From the NCBI RefSeq assembly GCF_902859695.1, contig NZ_CADIJL010000003.1:124001-188000 (forward strand): a stretch of DNA of 64,000 nucleotides, given 5' to 3'. Each line of letters begins with the position of its first letter. The first letter of the stretch is position 1. A program made the translations under genes and the position numbers. Below are positions 42,484 through 50,661 of the stretch, in pieces. The notes below the pieces were generated by a model. The model was given only the letters and a program-made list of their open reading frames with translations, ran no database searches and was not told the DNA's origin. This DNA comes from Achromobacter ruhlandii (GTDB lineage: Bacteria > Pseudomonadota > Gammaproteobacteria > Burkholderiales > Burkholderiaceae_B).

Positions 42484-44275
42484 GTTGGTTTTCCCCGGTG
42501 TTCCGCAGGAAAACTTCTTCCCATAGGTTCTGCGCGATCAAGGCCCGGATTTCGCGAGTGTAGTTGTGGCTGCCGCTGATGTGATCGTCCAGTATCGATC
42601 TGAGACGCTCAGGCTTGAAGAGGGCCGGCAGATTCGATTTTTCGCCAACCAGATGGTCTTTGCAAAAACCCGCGAGCTCATTGCGGAACCAGTCACCAAC
42701 CGGCACCGTGAACATTTGTTTACGGCGGTACGCCAGATCATCGCCGATCATCGGCGCGACTGCCTTCTTGTAGAGGTACTTGGTCACGCCGTCGCGCAGC
42801 TTCAGCGTGCCGGGCATGCGGAAGGCGAATTCCATCATGCGGTAATCGAGGAACGGCGTGCGCGCCTCGAGCGACTCCGCCATGCCCATGCGGTCCGGCT
42901 TTACGAGGTTATTGCCAGACAGCAGCAATTGCATGTCCAGAAACAGGGCCTGATTGATCCGGTCCTGGTGCGGGACCTGGGCCATGATGTCGCTGGCCAT
43001 GACGAACGAATCCACGTTGCTCAGGCGTTGCTGATCCGCCGGCCGATAAAGGTCGATCTTGGCTTCCGGCGAGAACAGGCTGATGCTGTCGAAATAGCGC
43101 CGGGTAAATGAGGCCTGATCCAGTTCATCAATGCCGGGTTGCGAGAAGAAGCTCAGGTACTTGTCGTAGCCTGCGAACAGCTCGTCGCCGCCGTCGCCGG
43201 TCAGCACCACCTTGACGTGCTTGGCGGCAAGCTGGGAAACACGCCACGTCGGCAGAAACGATACGTCTCCGTGAGGTTGGTCGCAGTACCAGGTTGCCTT
43301 GGGCCAACGATCAAGCATGTTGGGAGAAACACGTTCCATCGTGTGCTGCGTGCCAAAGCGATCCGCTGCGGCTTGAGCGAAAGACGCTTCATCGTACCGA
43401 GGGTCGTCAAAGCCGATACAGAATGTCTGTACGGGGCGCGACATGTGGCGCGCCATCAGACCGACGACGCTGCTTGAGTCGACGCCGCCCGACAGGAATG
43501 CGCCGATTGGCACGTCGGAGCGCAGGCGAATGCGGACCGCATCGTCCAGGATGGCGTTGAATTCTTCGATCCAGTCGGATTCACTGCGGTTGTGCTCTGG
43601 CTGCACCTTGGCCAGATCCCACCACTGATGTACGGAACTACCGACGGCGCTGATTTTCATCCAATGTCCGGGCATCAGATGCCGCACGCCCTTGAACATG
43701 GTGTAAGGCGCGGGAACGTAGTTGTAGGTCAGATAGTGGTGGAGTGCCTCTTCGTCACGCACGGCCGGAATGCCTGCCAGCAGCAAGGCCTTGATCTCCG
43801 ATCCAAAAACCAGTCGCTTGCCTTGCTCGGCGATGTACAGCGGTTTGACGCCGATTCGATCGCGGATCAGGTACATGGCTTGCTCGCGCTTATCCAGAAT
43901 AGCGATCGCAAACATGCCATTGAGTTTGCTTACGAACGAAATGCCCTCTGTTTCATACAGGCGAAGCAGTACCTCGGTATCGGAATGGGTGCGGCAGTGT
44001 ACCCCCTTTGTCGCCAATTCCGCCGCGAGTTCGACGTGATTGAAAATCTCGCCGTTCTGAACCAGAATGATCTGGCCATCATCGGAGATAAAGGGCTGAT
44101 GCCCATCTTTGACATCGATAATGGAAAGACGACAGTTTCCCAGCGCAGCGCCTGCCTCGGCATGCACGCCATTTTCATCCGGCCCGCGATGGTGCAATAC
44201 CTTCGCCATGGCGGAAAGCGTGTCTGCGCTGAGACTTGCCTTGTCTCGGTCAAAATAGCCAAAAATGCCGCACAT
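42473..44275 (-). CDS. Glutamine-dependent asparagine synthase-like amidotransferase
   Basis: A 600-residue AsnB-type enzyme. Cys2 (MCGIFGYF) is the glutaminase nucleophile; the class II amidotransferase domain covers about 1-205 (HRGPDENG, VQNGEIFNHVEL). The synthetase domain follows with the PP-loop FLSGGVDSSSV near 262 and LTGDGGDELFAGY near 370. In O-antigen loci such proteins amidate uronic acids rather than making asparagine; the setting between a flippase and an initiating transferase supports this. It fits O-antigens of Bordetella with uronamide residues. ATG 44275 gives Cys2 as required. Confidence 0.9.
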   Translation of the reverse strand: MCGIFGYFDRDKASLSADTLSAMAKVLHHRGPDENGVHAEAGAALGNCRLSIIDVKDGHQPFISDDGQIILVQNGEIFNHVELAAELATKGVHCRTHSDTEVLLRLYETEGISFVSKLNGMFAIAILDKREQAMYLIRDRIGVKPLYIAEQGKRLVFGSEIKALLLAGIPAVRDEEALHHYLTYNYVPAPYTMFKGVRHLMPGHWMKISAVGSSVHQWWDLAKVQPEHNRSESDWIEEFNAILDDAVRIRLRSDVPIGAFLSGGVDSSSVVGLMARHMSRPVQTFCIGFDDPRYDEASFAQAAADRFGTQHTMERVSPNMLDRWPKATWYCDQPHGDVSFLPTWRVSQLAAKHVKVVLTGDGGDELFAGYDKYLSFFSQPGIDELDQASFTRRYFDSISLFSPEAKIDLYRPADQQRLSNVDSFVMASDIMAQVPHQDRINQALFLDMQLLLSGNNLVKPDRMGMAESLEARTPFLDYRMMEFAFRMPGTLKLRDGVTKYLYKKAVAPMIGDDLAYRRKQMFTVPVGDWFRNELAGFCKDHLVGEKSNLPALFKPERLRSILDDHISGSHNYTREIRALIAQNLWEEVFLRNTGENQRAG

Positions 44276-44312
44276 TTATTTAATTCCTATCTGGATTTCA
44301 GGGCCGGCATTT

Positions 44313-45800
44313 TCAGCGCCTGACTAGAGATTTAAGATTTGGTATGCCAACGCCAAGATTCACGGCGAGGACCGCGAGGCCGGCCAGCGCTATCCATCCG
44401 AGCAGCATCCAGTGCGGCAGGGAGAGGTAGGTCTGGAGGGTGGCAAGCATCGCAAAGACGGCAGATGACATCACGATCGCACTCACAACTCGCGAGTCGA
44501 AAACTCCGTTGTTGCCCCAGAGTTTCGGGCCGGTTGCAATCCATAGGCAAACCGTCATCACTGCGTAGGTCGCGTTAAGTATAAGCATAACGGAGCCAAT
44601 GGCGAGGTCGCCCGCGAACCAAGCCATGGCGATGGCCATCGCACCGACACACAACCCGCTTATCCACATAGGGACGTGGGTGCGCTTTTGCGCGTTCAGG
44701 GCTGTGGCGAGCATATAGCACGCCCCTTGCAGCGGCAAGGATAAGAAGCCGATTCCCGCCAGGCTGCCGAGATCGTCGAGTTCCTTGCCAGACAGGCTAC
44801 CGCTCTGGCCATAGACGAGCGTTGCGAGGGGGAGTGCGTACCACGCGCAGATTAGCGTGATCGACACGGACAGCAGGATCGTCAGGCGCAGCGCCTGCCC
44901 CAGCAACACATACCCTTCGGGCGACCGGATGGAAGCGGTGAAGTGCTTTGATAGTCTGGGGAACGTGATGGATGCGATCAGCGTGATGAATACAGATAGC
45001 GGGAGTTCCACTAGCTTGCTGGCGTAGTTGAAGATGGCGACGCCGCCTTCTCCGCTGGCGGAGGCGTAGGCGCGCGCAAGCACGGGTACCGCCAACAGGA
45101 TGCTGCTGGACAGGAGTGCCTGGAAGTAGCGGGTCAAAAGGGCGCGGTTTATTAGCCAGTCCGTCCAGATGTTGCGTGGCCTTTCCCGGGGGATATTCGC
45201 CAATTGCGCGGCCCAGCGGAAAAACGCGCCGGCGTTGATGGCGAGGGCCAGGGCTACGATCAACGATGTGTTCACGCCGGGGACCAATAAAACGGCGATG
45301 ATGCACGCGTTGAAAATCAGTGTGCCAAGCCCGCTGGAGAGGAACCGCTCGTTGGCTTGTAGATAGGCGGTTGTTGTGCCGGCCAGAGCGCTCAGTGGGA
45401 TCGCCCACGCCATGATTCGCATTGCGACCGCACCGTCGTCATAGGCTTGCGCGACAAGGCCGGGACCGAGCAGGCCGAGAACCTGGATGGGAAACGATGC
45501 GATCAGCAGGGCGAGTGTGCCGAACAGGCCACCGATCACAAGCGAGGATTGCACGAACAAGTTCGCCGCGCGCGTTTTGTCCAGACTCTTGAATTCCGGG
45601 ACGAGTGCTCCTGCAAGCCCTCCAGCGAGCAGCAGATTGACCAGCAGGTCGGGCAGGGTCAACACCAGCACCGCGGCATCTGCCTGGGCGGTGGCGCCGA
45701 AGTGGCTGGCAAGAACGATTTCGCGTAGGAAGCCTGTAATACGTCCCGCCAGGATGGCGACGGACAGGACTACTCCCATTCGTATCAGGCTTTTGCCCAT
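44313..45800 (-). CDS. MurJ/Wzx-like lipid-linked oligosaccharide flippase
   Basis: A 495-residue protein with about 13 to 14 hydrophobic segments, of the MurJ/MviN-MOP superfamily. It begins with SLIRMGVVLSVAILAGRITGFLREIVLA (part cited), the typical MurJ-like start with Arg in helix 1; LPDLLVNLLLAGGLAGALVPEF and ANERFLSSGLGTLIFN follow. Likely translocates undecaprenyl-linked repeat units from cytoplasm to periplasm, acting with the polymerase and ligase nearby. It lies 37 bp upstream of the amidotransferase. Whether it should be called Wzx is a functional question; housekeeping MurJ is normally elsewhere and linked to other genes. Confidence 0.85.
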   Translation of the reverse strand: MGKSLIRMGVVLSVAILAGRITGFLREIVLASHFGATAQADAAVLVLTLPDLLVNLLLAGGLAGALVPEFKSLDKTRAANLFVQSSLVIGGLFGTLALLIASFPIQVLGLLGPGLVAQAYDDGAVAMRIMAWAIPLSALAGTTTAYLQANERFLSSGLGTLIFNACIIAVLLVPGVNTSLIVALALAINAGAFFRWAAQLANIPRERPRNIWTDWLINRALLTRYFQALLSSSILLAVPVLARAYASASGEGGVAIFNYASKLVELPLSVFITLIASITFPRLSKHFTASIRSPEGYVLLGQALRLTILLSVSITLICAWYALPLATLVYGQSGSLSGKELDDLGSLAGIGFLSLPLQGACYMLATALNAQKRTHVPMWISGLCVGAMAIAMAWFAGDLAIGSVMLILNATYAVMTVCLWIATGPKLWGNNGVFDSRVVSAIVMSSAVFAMLATLQTYLSLPHWMLLGWIALAGLAVLAVNLGVGIPNLKSLVRR

Positions 45801-45827
45801 CGAGTGTCGTGGTGCGAGGCGGCGTTG

Positions 45828-46676
45828 TCAGGGCTTGGATGCTGAGCCGGCTGCGGCCGCGGCAATTTGCTTCTGCGAGACGATATCATCCACGATGCGC
45901 CGCAGGCGCAGCCGATTTTCATCCACCAATGCGGGCGATGCCTTGAATTGGGCGATTGCCTGGTTCAGCCTGCCGATTTCGTGTTCAAAGTCCATGTTGG
46001 ACTTGAGTTCGTCGAGGCTCTGTGCCATCCGGTGGAAGGTGCGCGACAGAATGACGCTGGACGAGCCGAGGCGGACGTGTTCGCCGAGGATGACTTCGGC
46101 GGGCAATTGTCCTTCGCCAACCCGGGCAATGCCTCCAATGCCAAAGGGGAGTCCCTGGCTGCACACGATGGCGGCCAGTTCGTCGATGAGGCCGCTGGCC
46201 AGCGGCTCGAACATGAAGGTACAGCCTAGCTCAAGATGCAGATCGTTGAGCCCGATGTGAAGTTCGGATACGCCGGCGATCTCGACGATTTCGGCGAGAG
46301 ATCGCGTGGCGCCTACGGTTTCCAGCAGGGGAATCAGGCGGGCGCGGCCGTCGATCCATTGGCTAACTTGGCGGACCGCAGCCGCGTCCGCGAACATCGG
46401 AAGCATGATGATGTCGGCGCCCCGCCTCAAAACCTGCTCAATCTCTTCCTGGGTGTTGCCGTCCAGGGGATTGATGCGTACGAGGAGGTCTGCGTCGGGA
46501 GCTGCTTGCCGGATGGTATCCACGTCGCTTAGCGTGTGGCGGCTGATGACAGTGTTCAAATGACCCTGGCGGGCCAGTTTTCCTGTGAACTCAAGGTCGA
46601 CAAACACACGACTTACTCCGTGTTTGACGACGTACCGGGCGATGTCCGGCAAGTTCGTGATCAGCATGTAGTTCAT
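45828..46676 (-). CDS. HpcH/HpaI-type aldolase/citrate lyase family protein
   Basis: A 282-residue TIM-barrel protein resembling HpcH/HpaI aldolases. VFVDLEF near residue 22, LLVRINPLD near 63 (Arg), GADIIMLPMFAD near 88, LIPLLETVGA near 115 (metal-ligand Glu) and ELHIGLNDLHLELG near 138 (Asp) follow the order of substrate and metal-binding residues in this family. Such enzymes split or form 2-keto acids with pyruvate-type substrates. ATG 46676 is chosen; the longer frame upstream reads through the divergent promoter. It is adjacent to the flippase (27-bp gap) and may build or break a keto-acid or side-chain of the glycan. Confidence 0.75.
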   Translation of the reverse strand: MNYMLITNLPDIARYVVKHGVSRVFVDLEFTGKLARQGHLNTVISRHTLSDVDTIRQAAPDADLLVRINPLDGNTQEEIEQVLRRGADIIMLPMFADAAAVRQVSQWIDGRARLIPLLETVGATRSLAEIVEIAGVSELHIGLNDLHLELGCTFMFEPLASGLIDELAAIVCSQGLPFGIGGIARVGEGQLPAEVILGEHVRLGSSSVILSRTFHRMAQSLDELKSNMDFEHEIGRLNQAIAQFKASPALVDENRLRLRRIVDDIVSQKQIAAAAAGSASKP

Positions 46677-46786
46677 CGTGGTCCACCCGTCTATAGCGGG
46701 CAGAGTGTACACTATCCTGCCCATAAATGGGTTTTCAGTCAGATACAAATTGGTGTGTTTCTGGTCAGCGGAACCAATGAATAACT
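46677..46786. promoter_or_regulatory. Divergent promoter region with AGTGTACACT palindrome
   Basis: The 110-bp gap separates the minus-strand aldolase and plus-strand sterol-desaturase-like genes. It has a perfect 10-bp palindrome AGTGTACACT at 46704-46713 flanked by GGGCAG/CTGCCC-like sequences. It is AT-rich compared with the core. Promoter elements for both genes must lie here; individual -10 and -35 boxes are not clear. Confidence 0.35.
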
Positions 46787-47884
46787 ATGAGTAGATCAAG
46801 TCAGCTCGTCGCTTCGGAAGAAACTCCCGATCTCAATTTTCGACAAACCATGCTCCGAGTTGGTCTGGTGTTTGTCGTATTGTGCATCGGGTTTTATATC
46901 GTGGGGGCAAGTGGTTCGGGTAGCCTAAGGCCTCGTCCGGTGCTGCATTATCTGTTCACCTCTACGCCTGCTGCGATTTCAAGCTACGCCAGCTACTATT
47001 TCTACAATGTCCTGGAGAAATATGATTTTTGGGGGGTGGTCGCGTCAGTGGGTTTTCTGATGATTATTGGAATTGCCACTGCCTTGCTGGTGTTTGAGAT
47101 TTTCTACTACTGGTGGAGGCGGGGCGACTTCCGAGTTGGAATGCGCGAAACGTCGCTGTATCGCTTTGCATTCGGCGACAAGAGCGAACGGACCGATCTC
47201 TACCTATTCCTGTATTACGCGCTGTCGCTTGATGGGTTGGTGGTCATGGCGTTGGGCTTGTTGGGGCCCTTTATTATTTTTGGGATTCTCGTCAATAACG
47301 TCCAGATCGGTATTGGGCAATATATGCCGTCGTGGGCGGCGTTTCTTGTATTCATCCTGGTTGCGGATTTTCTGGCGTATTGGTTTCACCGCTTCGCTCA
47401 TACAACGACGTCGCTTTGGGAGCTGCACAAGTTCCACCATTCCGCACTCAGCATGAATCTGCTGACGGCGCACAGAAATCATCCATTCGAAGTGGCGATG
47501 CAGTATCCGCTGCGCGCGATTCCGTTGATTCTGGTCGGGCCCAGCATTCCGGAGTACGTGGTCTACACAATGATTCACCACGCGGTGATTCTGCTGCAGC
47601 ATTCCAATTTCAATGTCGGCTTCGGCTGGTTTGGTCGTATTATCGTGTCACCGCGCTTTCACCTGTTGCACCATTCCTCCAAGCCTGAGCATTTCGACCA
47701 AAACTATGCTGTGGTTTTCTCGTTTTGGGATGACTTGTTTGGTACAAGGTACAAAGGGAAGGATGTTGATCCCGTTTATGGCGTGACAGACAACTATTTT
47801 AACCGGCGGGGATTCGGTTTTGATATGTGGGCGCCATTCAAGCGATTCTGGCGAGGAATTTTCCGTAAACCGGTCAAGGTCTAG
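46787..47884 (+). CDS. Sterol desaturase/fatty acid hydroxylase-family protein in the glycan locus
   Basis: A 365-residue membrane protein with four to five hydrophobic segments in its N-terminal half. Histidine boxes: WFHRFAHTTTSLWELHKFHHS (HxxxH and HxxHH) near 205-225, TAHRNHPFE near 230 and RFHLLHHSSKPEHFDQNY near 290. The N-terminal 150 residues are longer than in the protein at 23520. It should be a diiron oxygenase for a lipid or lipid-linked substrate; a role in modifying an acyl group on the glycan or its carrier is only inferred from position. The gene is AT-richer than its neighbours at the core side and looks acquired. It converges with the acyltransferase gene. Confidence 0.82.
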   Translation: MSRSSQLVASEETPDLNFRQTMLRVGLVFVVLCIGFYIVGASGSGSLRPRPVLHYLFTSTPAAISSYASYYFYNVLEKYDFWGVVASVGFLMIIGIATALLVFEIFYYWWRRGDFRVGMRETSLYRFAFGDKSERTDLYLFLYYALSLDGLVVMALGLLGPFIIFGILVNNVQIGIGQYMPSWAAFLVFILVADFLAYWFHRFAHTTTSLWELHKFHHSALSMNLLTAHRNHPFEVAMQYPLRAIPLILVGPSIPEYVVYTMIHHAVILLQHSNFNVGFGWFGRIIVSPRFHLLHHSSKPEHFDQNYAVVFSFWDDLFGTRYKGKDVDPVYGVTDNYFNRRGFGFDMWAPFKRFWRGIFRKPVKV

Positions 47885-47885
47885 G

Positions 47886-47934
47886 AAGCATCGGCTCCCG
47901 CCGCGGGCAGCGCACGGGAGCCAGTTCGATGCTT
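47886..47934. terminator. Bidirectional hairpin between converging genes
   Basis: Inner stem GGCTCCCG (47893-47900)/CGGGAGCC (47915-47922) and outer stem AAGCATCG (47886-47893)/CGATGCTT (47927-47934), separated by a 4-base bulge. It begins just after the stop of the plus-strand gene and reaches the stop of the minus-strand acyltransferase. Confidence 0.6.
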
Positions 47935-49102
47935 ACTTTGCCTGCATGTCAGCTGTGGCGCGGCGAGAGGGGTCTTCAGGACGCGTTGAGTAGCGCTTGA
48001 GCCGCAAGGCGGGTTTCTCCACCAAGTACCAGGACAACAGGCCCGCTGTGATGCTGAACGCGACCGAGATCCATGCGCCTGCAACGGGCGAAACCTTGCC
48101 GTTCAGGTAGTAATACGCCATTTGCTGCAGCGGTGTCGAATATATGTATACACCGTAGGAGATGTCTCCCATCCGGTGGATGGCATCGGCCAGTCGCGAA
48201 TGGCGCACTCCAATGGCCATGACAATATATGGCAGTGCGATGAAGTGCACAGGATAGTAGGCGCTGGTCTTGAAAGTCAGTATGTAAACAACAACCAGGA
48301 TCGCCGCAACGTCAAGCCGCAAGAAGCGCAGGGGTATCCAATTGAATAGCGCCCCGATGAAAAAAAAGGCGATGAAGCGGGCTGCATTCACTGGTTGAAA
48401 ATACAGCCAGAAAAAATAATCTTCTTTATTGTTGTTGATCGATTGCATCGCATACCAAAGTGTCTTGTCATTGGTAGCCATGCCATTGAGAAAATAGGCC
48501 GCGGCAATGATGGCCAGGGCGAGGACGTACGGCCACTTGCGGCCCCTGACAAACAGCAAGGCTATCGCGATGAGATAAGCCGAGAACTCGATGCTGAGCG
48601 TCCAGATGGAACCGTTGACGGTGAAGGGCCGGGGTTGGCCTTCGAAAACGCCGGGCAGTACGGTTTGCAGTGGGAACAGGAAAATATTCAGCAGATAAAG
48701 CCACGTGCGTTCGTGGGACAAGTAGCTCGCAAGGGGCAGGCTTGTGACCATCGGGCCCAGGATCAAGGCGCTCCATAGCATGCAGACGATCAGGCCGGGG
48801 AAGATGCGCACTGAGCGATTGACGATGTAGCCGCCAATAGTTGGCGAGGCAATCAAGCTGCGTGTCACCAAAAAGCCGCTGATCACGAAAAAGGTGATCA
48901 CGCCGACGGTCGCCAAGTCGTCATAGCCGGACCATTGCAACACGGGACAGGGGCCAAGGGCGAAGATGCGCAACACATGGGAGTACACGACCATGAACGC
49001 CGCTGCAAGGCGCAGGGCGTCGAAGTTGTTGCGAGGCGGCAGAGCAACCAGGGTGTCCTTGGGATGGGCTGCGGAGCCGGCGCTCAGAGCGAAAGTCATC
49101 AT
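47933..49102 (-). CDS. Membrane acyltransferase 3 family (OafA/YrhL) protein
   Basis: A 389-residue protein with about ten hydrophobic segments. NNFDALRLAAAFMVVYSHV near residue 25 carries the R/K-x10-H pattern (Arg and His of the first helix) of acyltransferase 3 enzymes, and GVITFFVISGFLVTRSL, NRSVRIFPGLIVC and SIWTLSIEFSAYL (with the conserved Glu) follow. No SGNH domain is fused. In polysaccharide loci such proteins O-acetylate sugars during transport. It has its own promoter zone, divergent from the deacetylase-like gene. An acetyl-CoA donor is assumed. Confidence 0.88.
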   Translation of the reverse strand: MMTFALSAGSAAHPKDTLVALPPRNNFDALRLAAAFMVVYSHVLRIFALGPCPVLQWSGYDDLATVGVITFFVISGFLVTRSLIASPTIGGYIVNRSVRIFPGLIVCMLWSALILGPMVTSLPLASYLSHERTWLYLLNIFLFPLQTVLPGVFEGQPRPFTVNGSIWTLSIEFSAYLIAIALLFVRGRKWPYVLALAIIAAAYFLNGMATNDKTLWYAMQSINNNKEDYFFWLYFQPVNAARFIAFFFIGALFNWIPLRFLRLDVAAILVVVYILTFKTSAYYPVHFIALPYIVMAIGVRHSRLADAIHRMGDISYGVYIYSTPLQQMAYYYLNGKVSPVAGAWISVAFSITAGLLSWYLVEKPALRLKRYSTRPEDPSRRATADMQAK

Positions 49103-49179
49103 GTCATCGATTGAAATGGTGGGGTGCGACGGAAGTGCGCAATTTTTGCACAGGTAGGCGGGGCGTGGGCGGTTTTGGG

Positions 49180-49208
49180 TGTGGCTAGCCCGGGCATCGC
49201 ACTATAAT
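49180..49208 (+). promoter_or_regulatory. Candidate promoter of the polymerase/dehydrogenase operon
   Basis: A perfect TATAAT at 49203-49208, with TGTGGC at 49180-49185 and 17-bp spacing as a weak -35. It lies 40 bp before ATG 49248, which begins a run of six plus-strand genes. Confidence 0.5.
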
Positions 49209-49247
49209 GTTCGCCTACCTACATTGGCCACTGCCGCGAAATTATCC

Positions 49248-50573
49248 ATGAAAAATAACCCCACGTTACATGTCGTGCACTGCATTGACACAGAGGGCCC
49301 GCTCGACGAGAGCCTTGCGGATACCTTTGTTCGCCTGCGGCAGTTGTTTAACGTGGTGCTTCCCCCCACGCGTGAGAACCTGGCCAAGCTGCAGCAACGT
49401 CAGATCCCGCTGGATGGCCTGGAAGACGAGGTTGCCAAGGTCGTTTCGCCCTCGCTGATGGCCTATAACCGCACTTGGCATGACGTGGGCGCGATGCTTG
49501 ATGATTGCATGAGCGCCCCCTTTCGCAACCAGATGGTCGATGATTTTGGCCGTGGTTGGGTCTATAGCTGGCATTGCATGGACCATTTGGGATTGAATGA
49601 GAATCCCCGACGTAAGGATTTTGGGTACGGAAATATTTTTCGCTACTACCAAGACAAGATACGCGAGACGAATTCCGAGCTCGATGAAATTGATTGGCAT
49701 TTCCACCCGCTGTCATTGACTCGGCACCCGCTTCATGCTGCAACGTCTTTTGCGAATAGTATGGATATTTTGATGCCTACTATTGCGCGACGCATTATAG
49801 ATAATCACTGGTTCCCCACTACCAACCGGCCCGGCTTCCATGCCGAGCGCCCGGATTCGCATTTGTTTTTCGAACAGTGGATTCCCTTTGACTATGCCAG
49901 TCAGTCGCATGAGTCGGCGATCTCGGCGCAGCGTGATACTCAGCTTGGTCGGTTTGGCGATTGGTCCCGTGCCCCGGCGGATTGGCTTGGTTATCATCCC
50001 AGTCACGACGACTATCAAGTGCCTGGAAACTGCCGGCGCTGGATTTTTCGGTGTTTAAATCTGGGAACGCGCTTGCGGGTAATGCAGATCGAGCATGTGA
50101 GGGATGCTTTCAGGCAGGCGAGTGAGAATGGGTCGGCGATTCTGGCCTTTGCCGATCACGATTATCGGGATATTCGACCAGACGTCCAAACCTTGCGCGC
50201 AATGTTGCAAGAGGTGCGTGCTGAGTTTCCTGACGTGAAAATACGGTTTTCCGGGGCCCATGAGGCGGCACAGGCGCACGTCAGCGCTGAAAGCGAATCG
50301 ATAAAGCCGTTGGAGCTTGCGCTTCGGGTGGAAAATAATCGTATTTACGTGAACGTGGTTGCGGGACAGGTCTTCGGTCCGCAGCCATTCCTTGCATTGC
50401 GCACGCGTGATGGGCGCTATTTTCACGACAATTTTGATGTCATCACGCCGAATTCCGAATGGACTTATGTGCTGGACGACCAGACAATGATGTTGCAGAG
50501 TCTGTCGCACATTGGCGTGGGAGCAGCGGGTCGCTTTGGCGGATACCACGTAGCGTTACATACGGTTGTATGA
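49248..50573 (+). CDS. Polysaccharide deacetylase-like protein (distant)
   Basis: A 441-residue protein. HCIDTEGPLDES near residue 12 is reminiscent of the Asp-Asp/Glu metal site of NodB-type (CE4) deacetylases, and WHFHPLSLTRHPLHA near 150 with several His could supply the metal-binding pair; FADHDYRDIRPDVQT near 305 supplies another His-Asp. It resembles uncharacterised proteins from Bordetella-type O-antigen loci, but I cannot name it firmly. No signal peptide or membrane segment is visible, so it acts in the cytoplasm. ATG 49248 gives the N-terminus MKNNPTLHVVH; the longer frame upstream crosses the TATAAT promoter. It is AT-richer than the core genes. Confidence 0.6.
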   Translation: MKNNPTLHVVHCIDTEGPLDESLADTFVRLRQLFNVVLPPTRENLAKLQQRQIPLDGLEDEVAKVVSPSLMAYNRTWHDVGAMLDDCMSAPFRNQMVDDFGRGWVYSWHCMDHLGLNENPRRKDFGYGNIFRYYQDKIRETNSELDEIDWHFHPLSLTRHPLHAATSFANSMDILMPTIARRIIDNHWFPTTNRPGFHAERPDSHLFFEQWIPFDYASQSHESAISAQRDTQLGRFGDWSRAPADWLGYHPSHDDYQVPGNCRRWIFRCLNLGTRLRVMQIEHVRDAFRQASENGSAILAFADHDYRDIRPDVQTLRAMLQEVRAEFPDVKIRFSGAHEAAQAHVSAESESIKPLELALRVENNRIYVNVVAGQVFGPQPFLALRTRDGRYFHDNFDVITPNSEWTYVLDDQTMMLQSLSHIGVGAAGRFGGYHVALHTVV

Positions 50574-50661
50574 TGCAGCGCCGAAATCTTGCTCGGACCT
50601 CATAATTGATCCGAACAAATGATTCGAGCAGATTCGAAACGTCGATACTGATCCAGAGATA

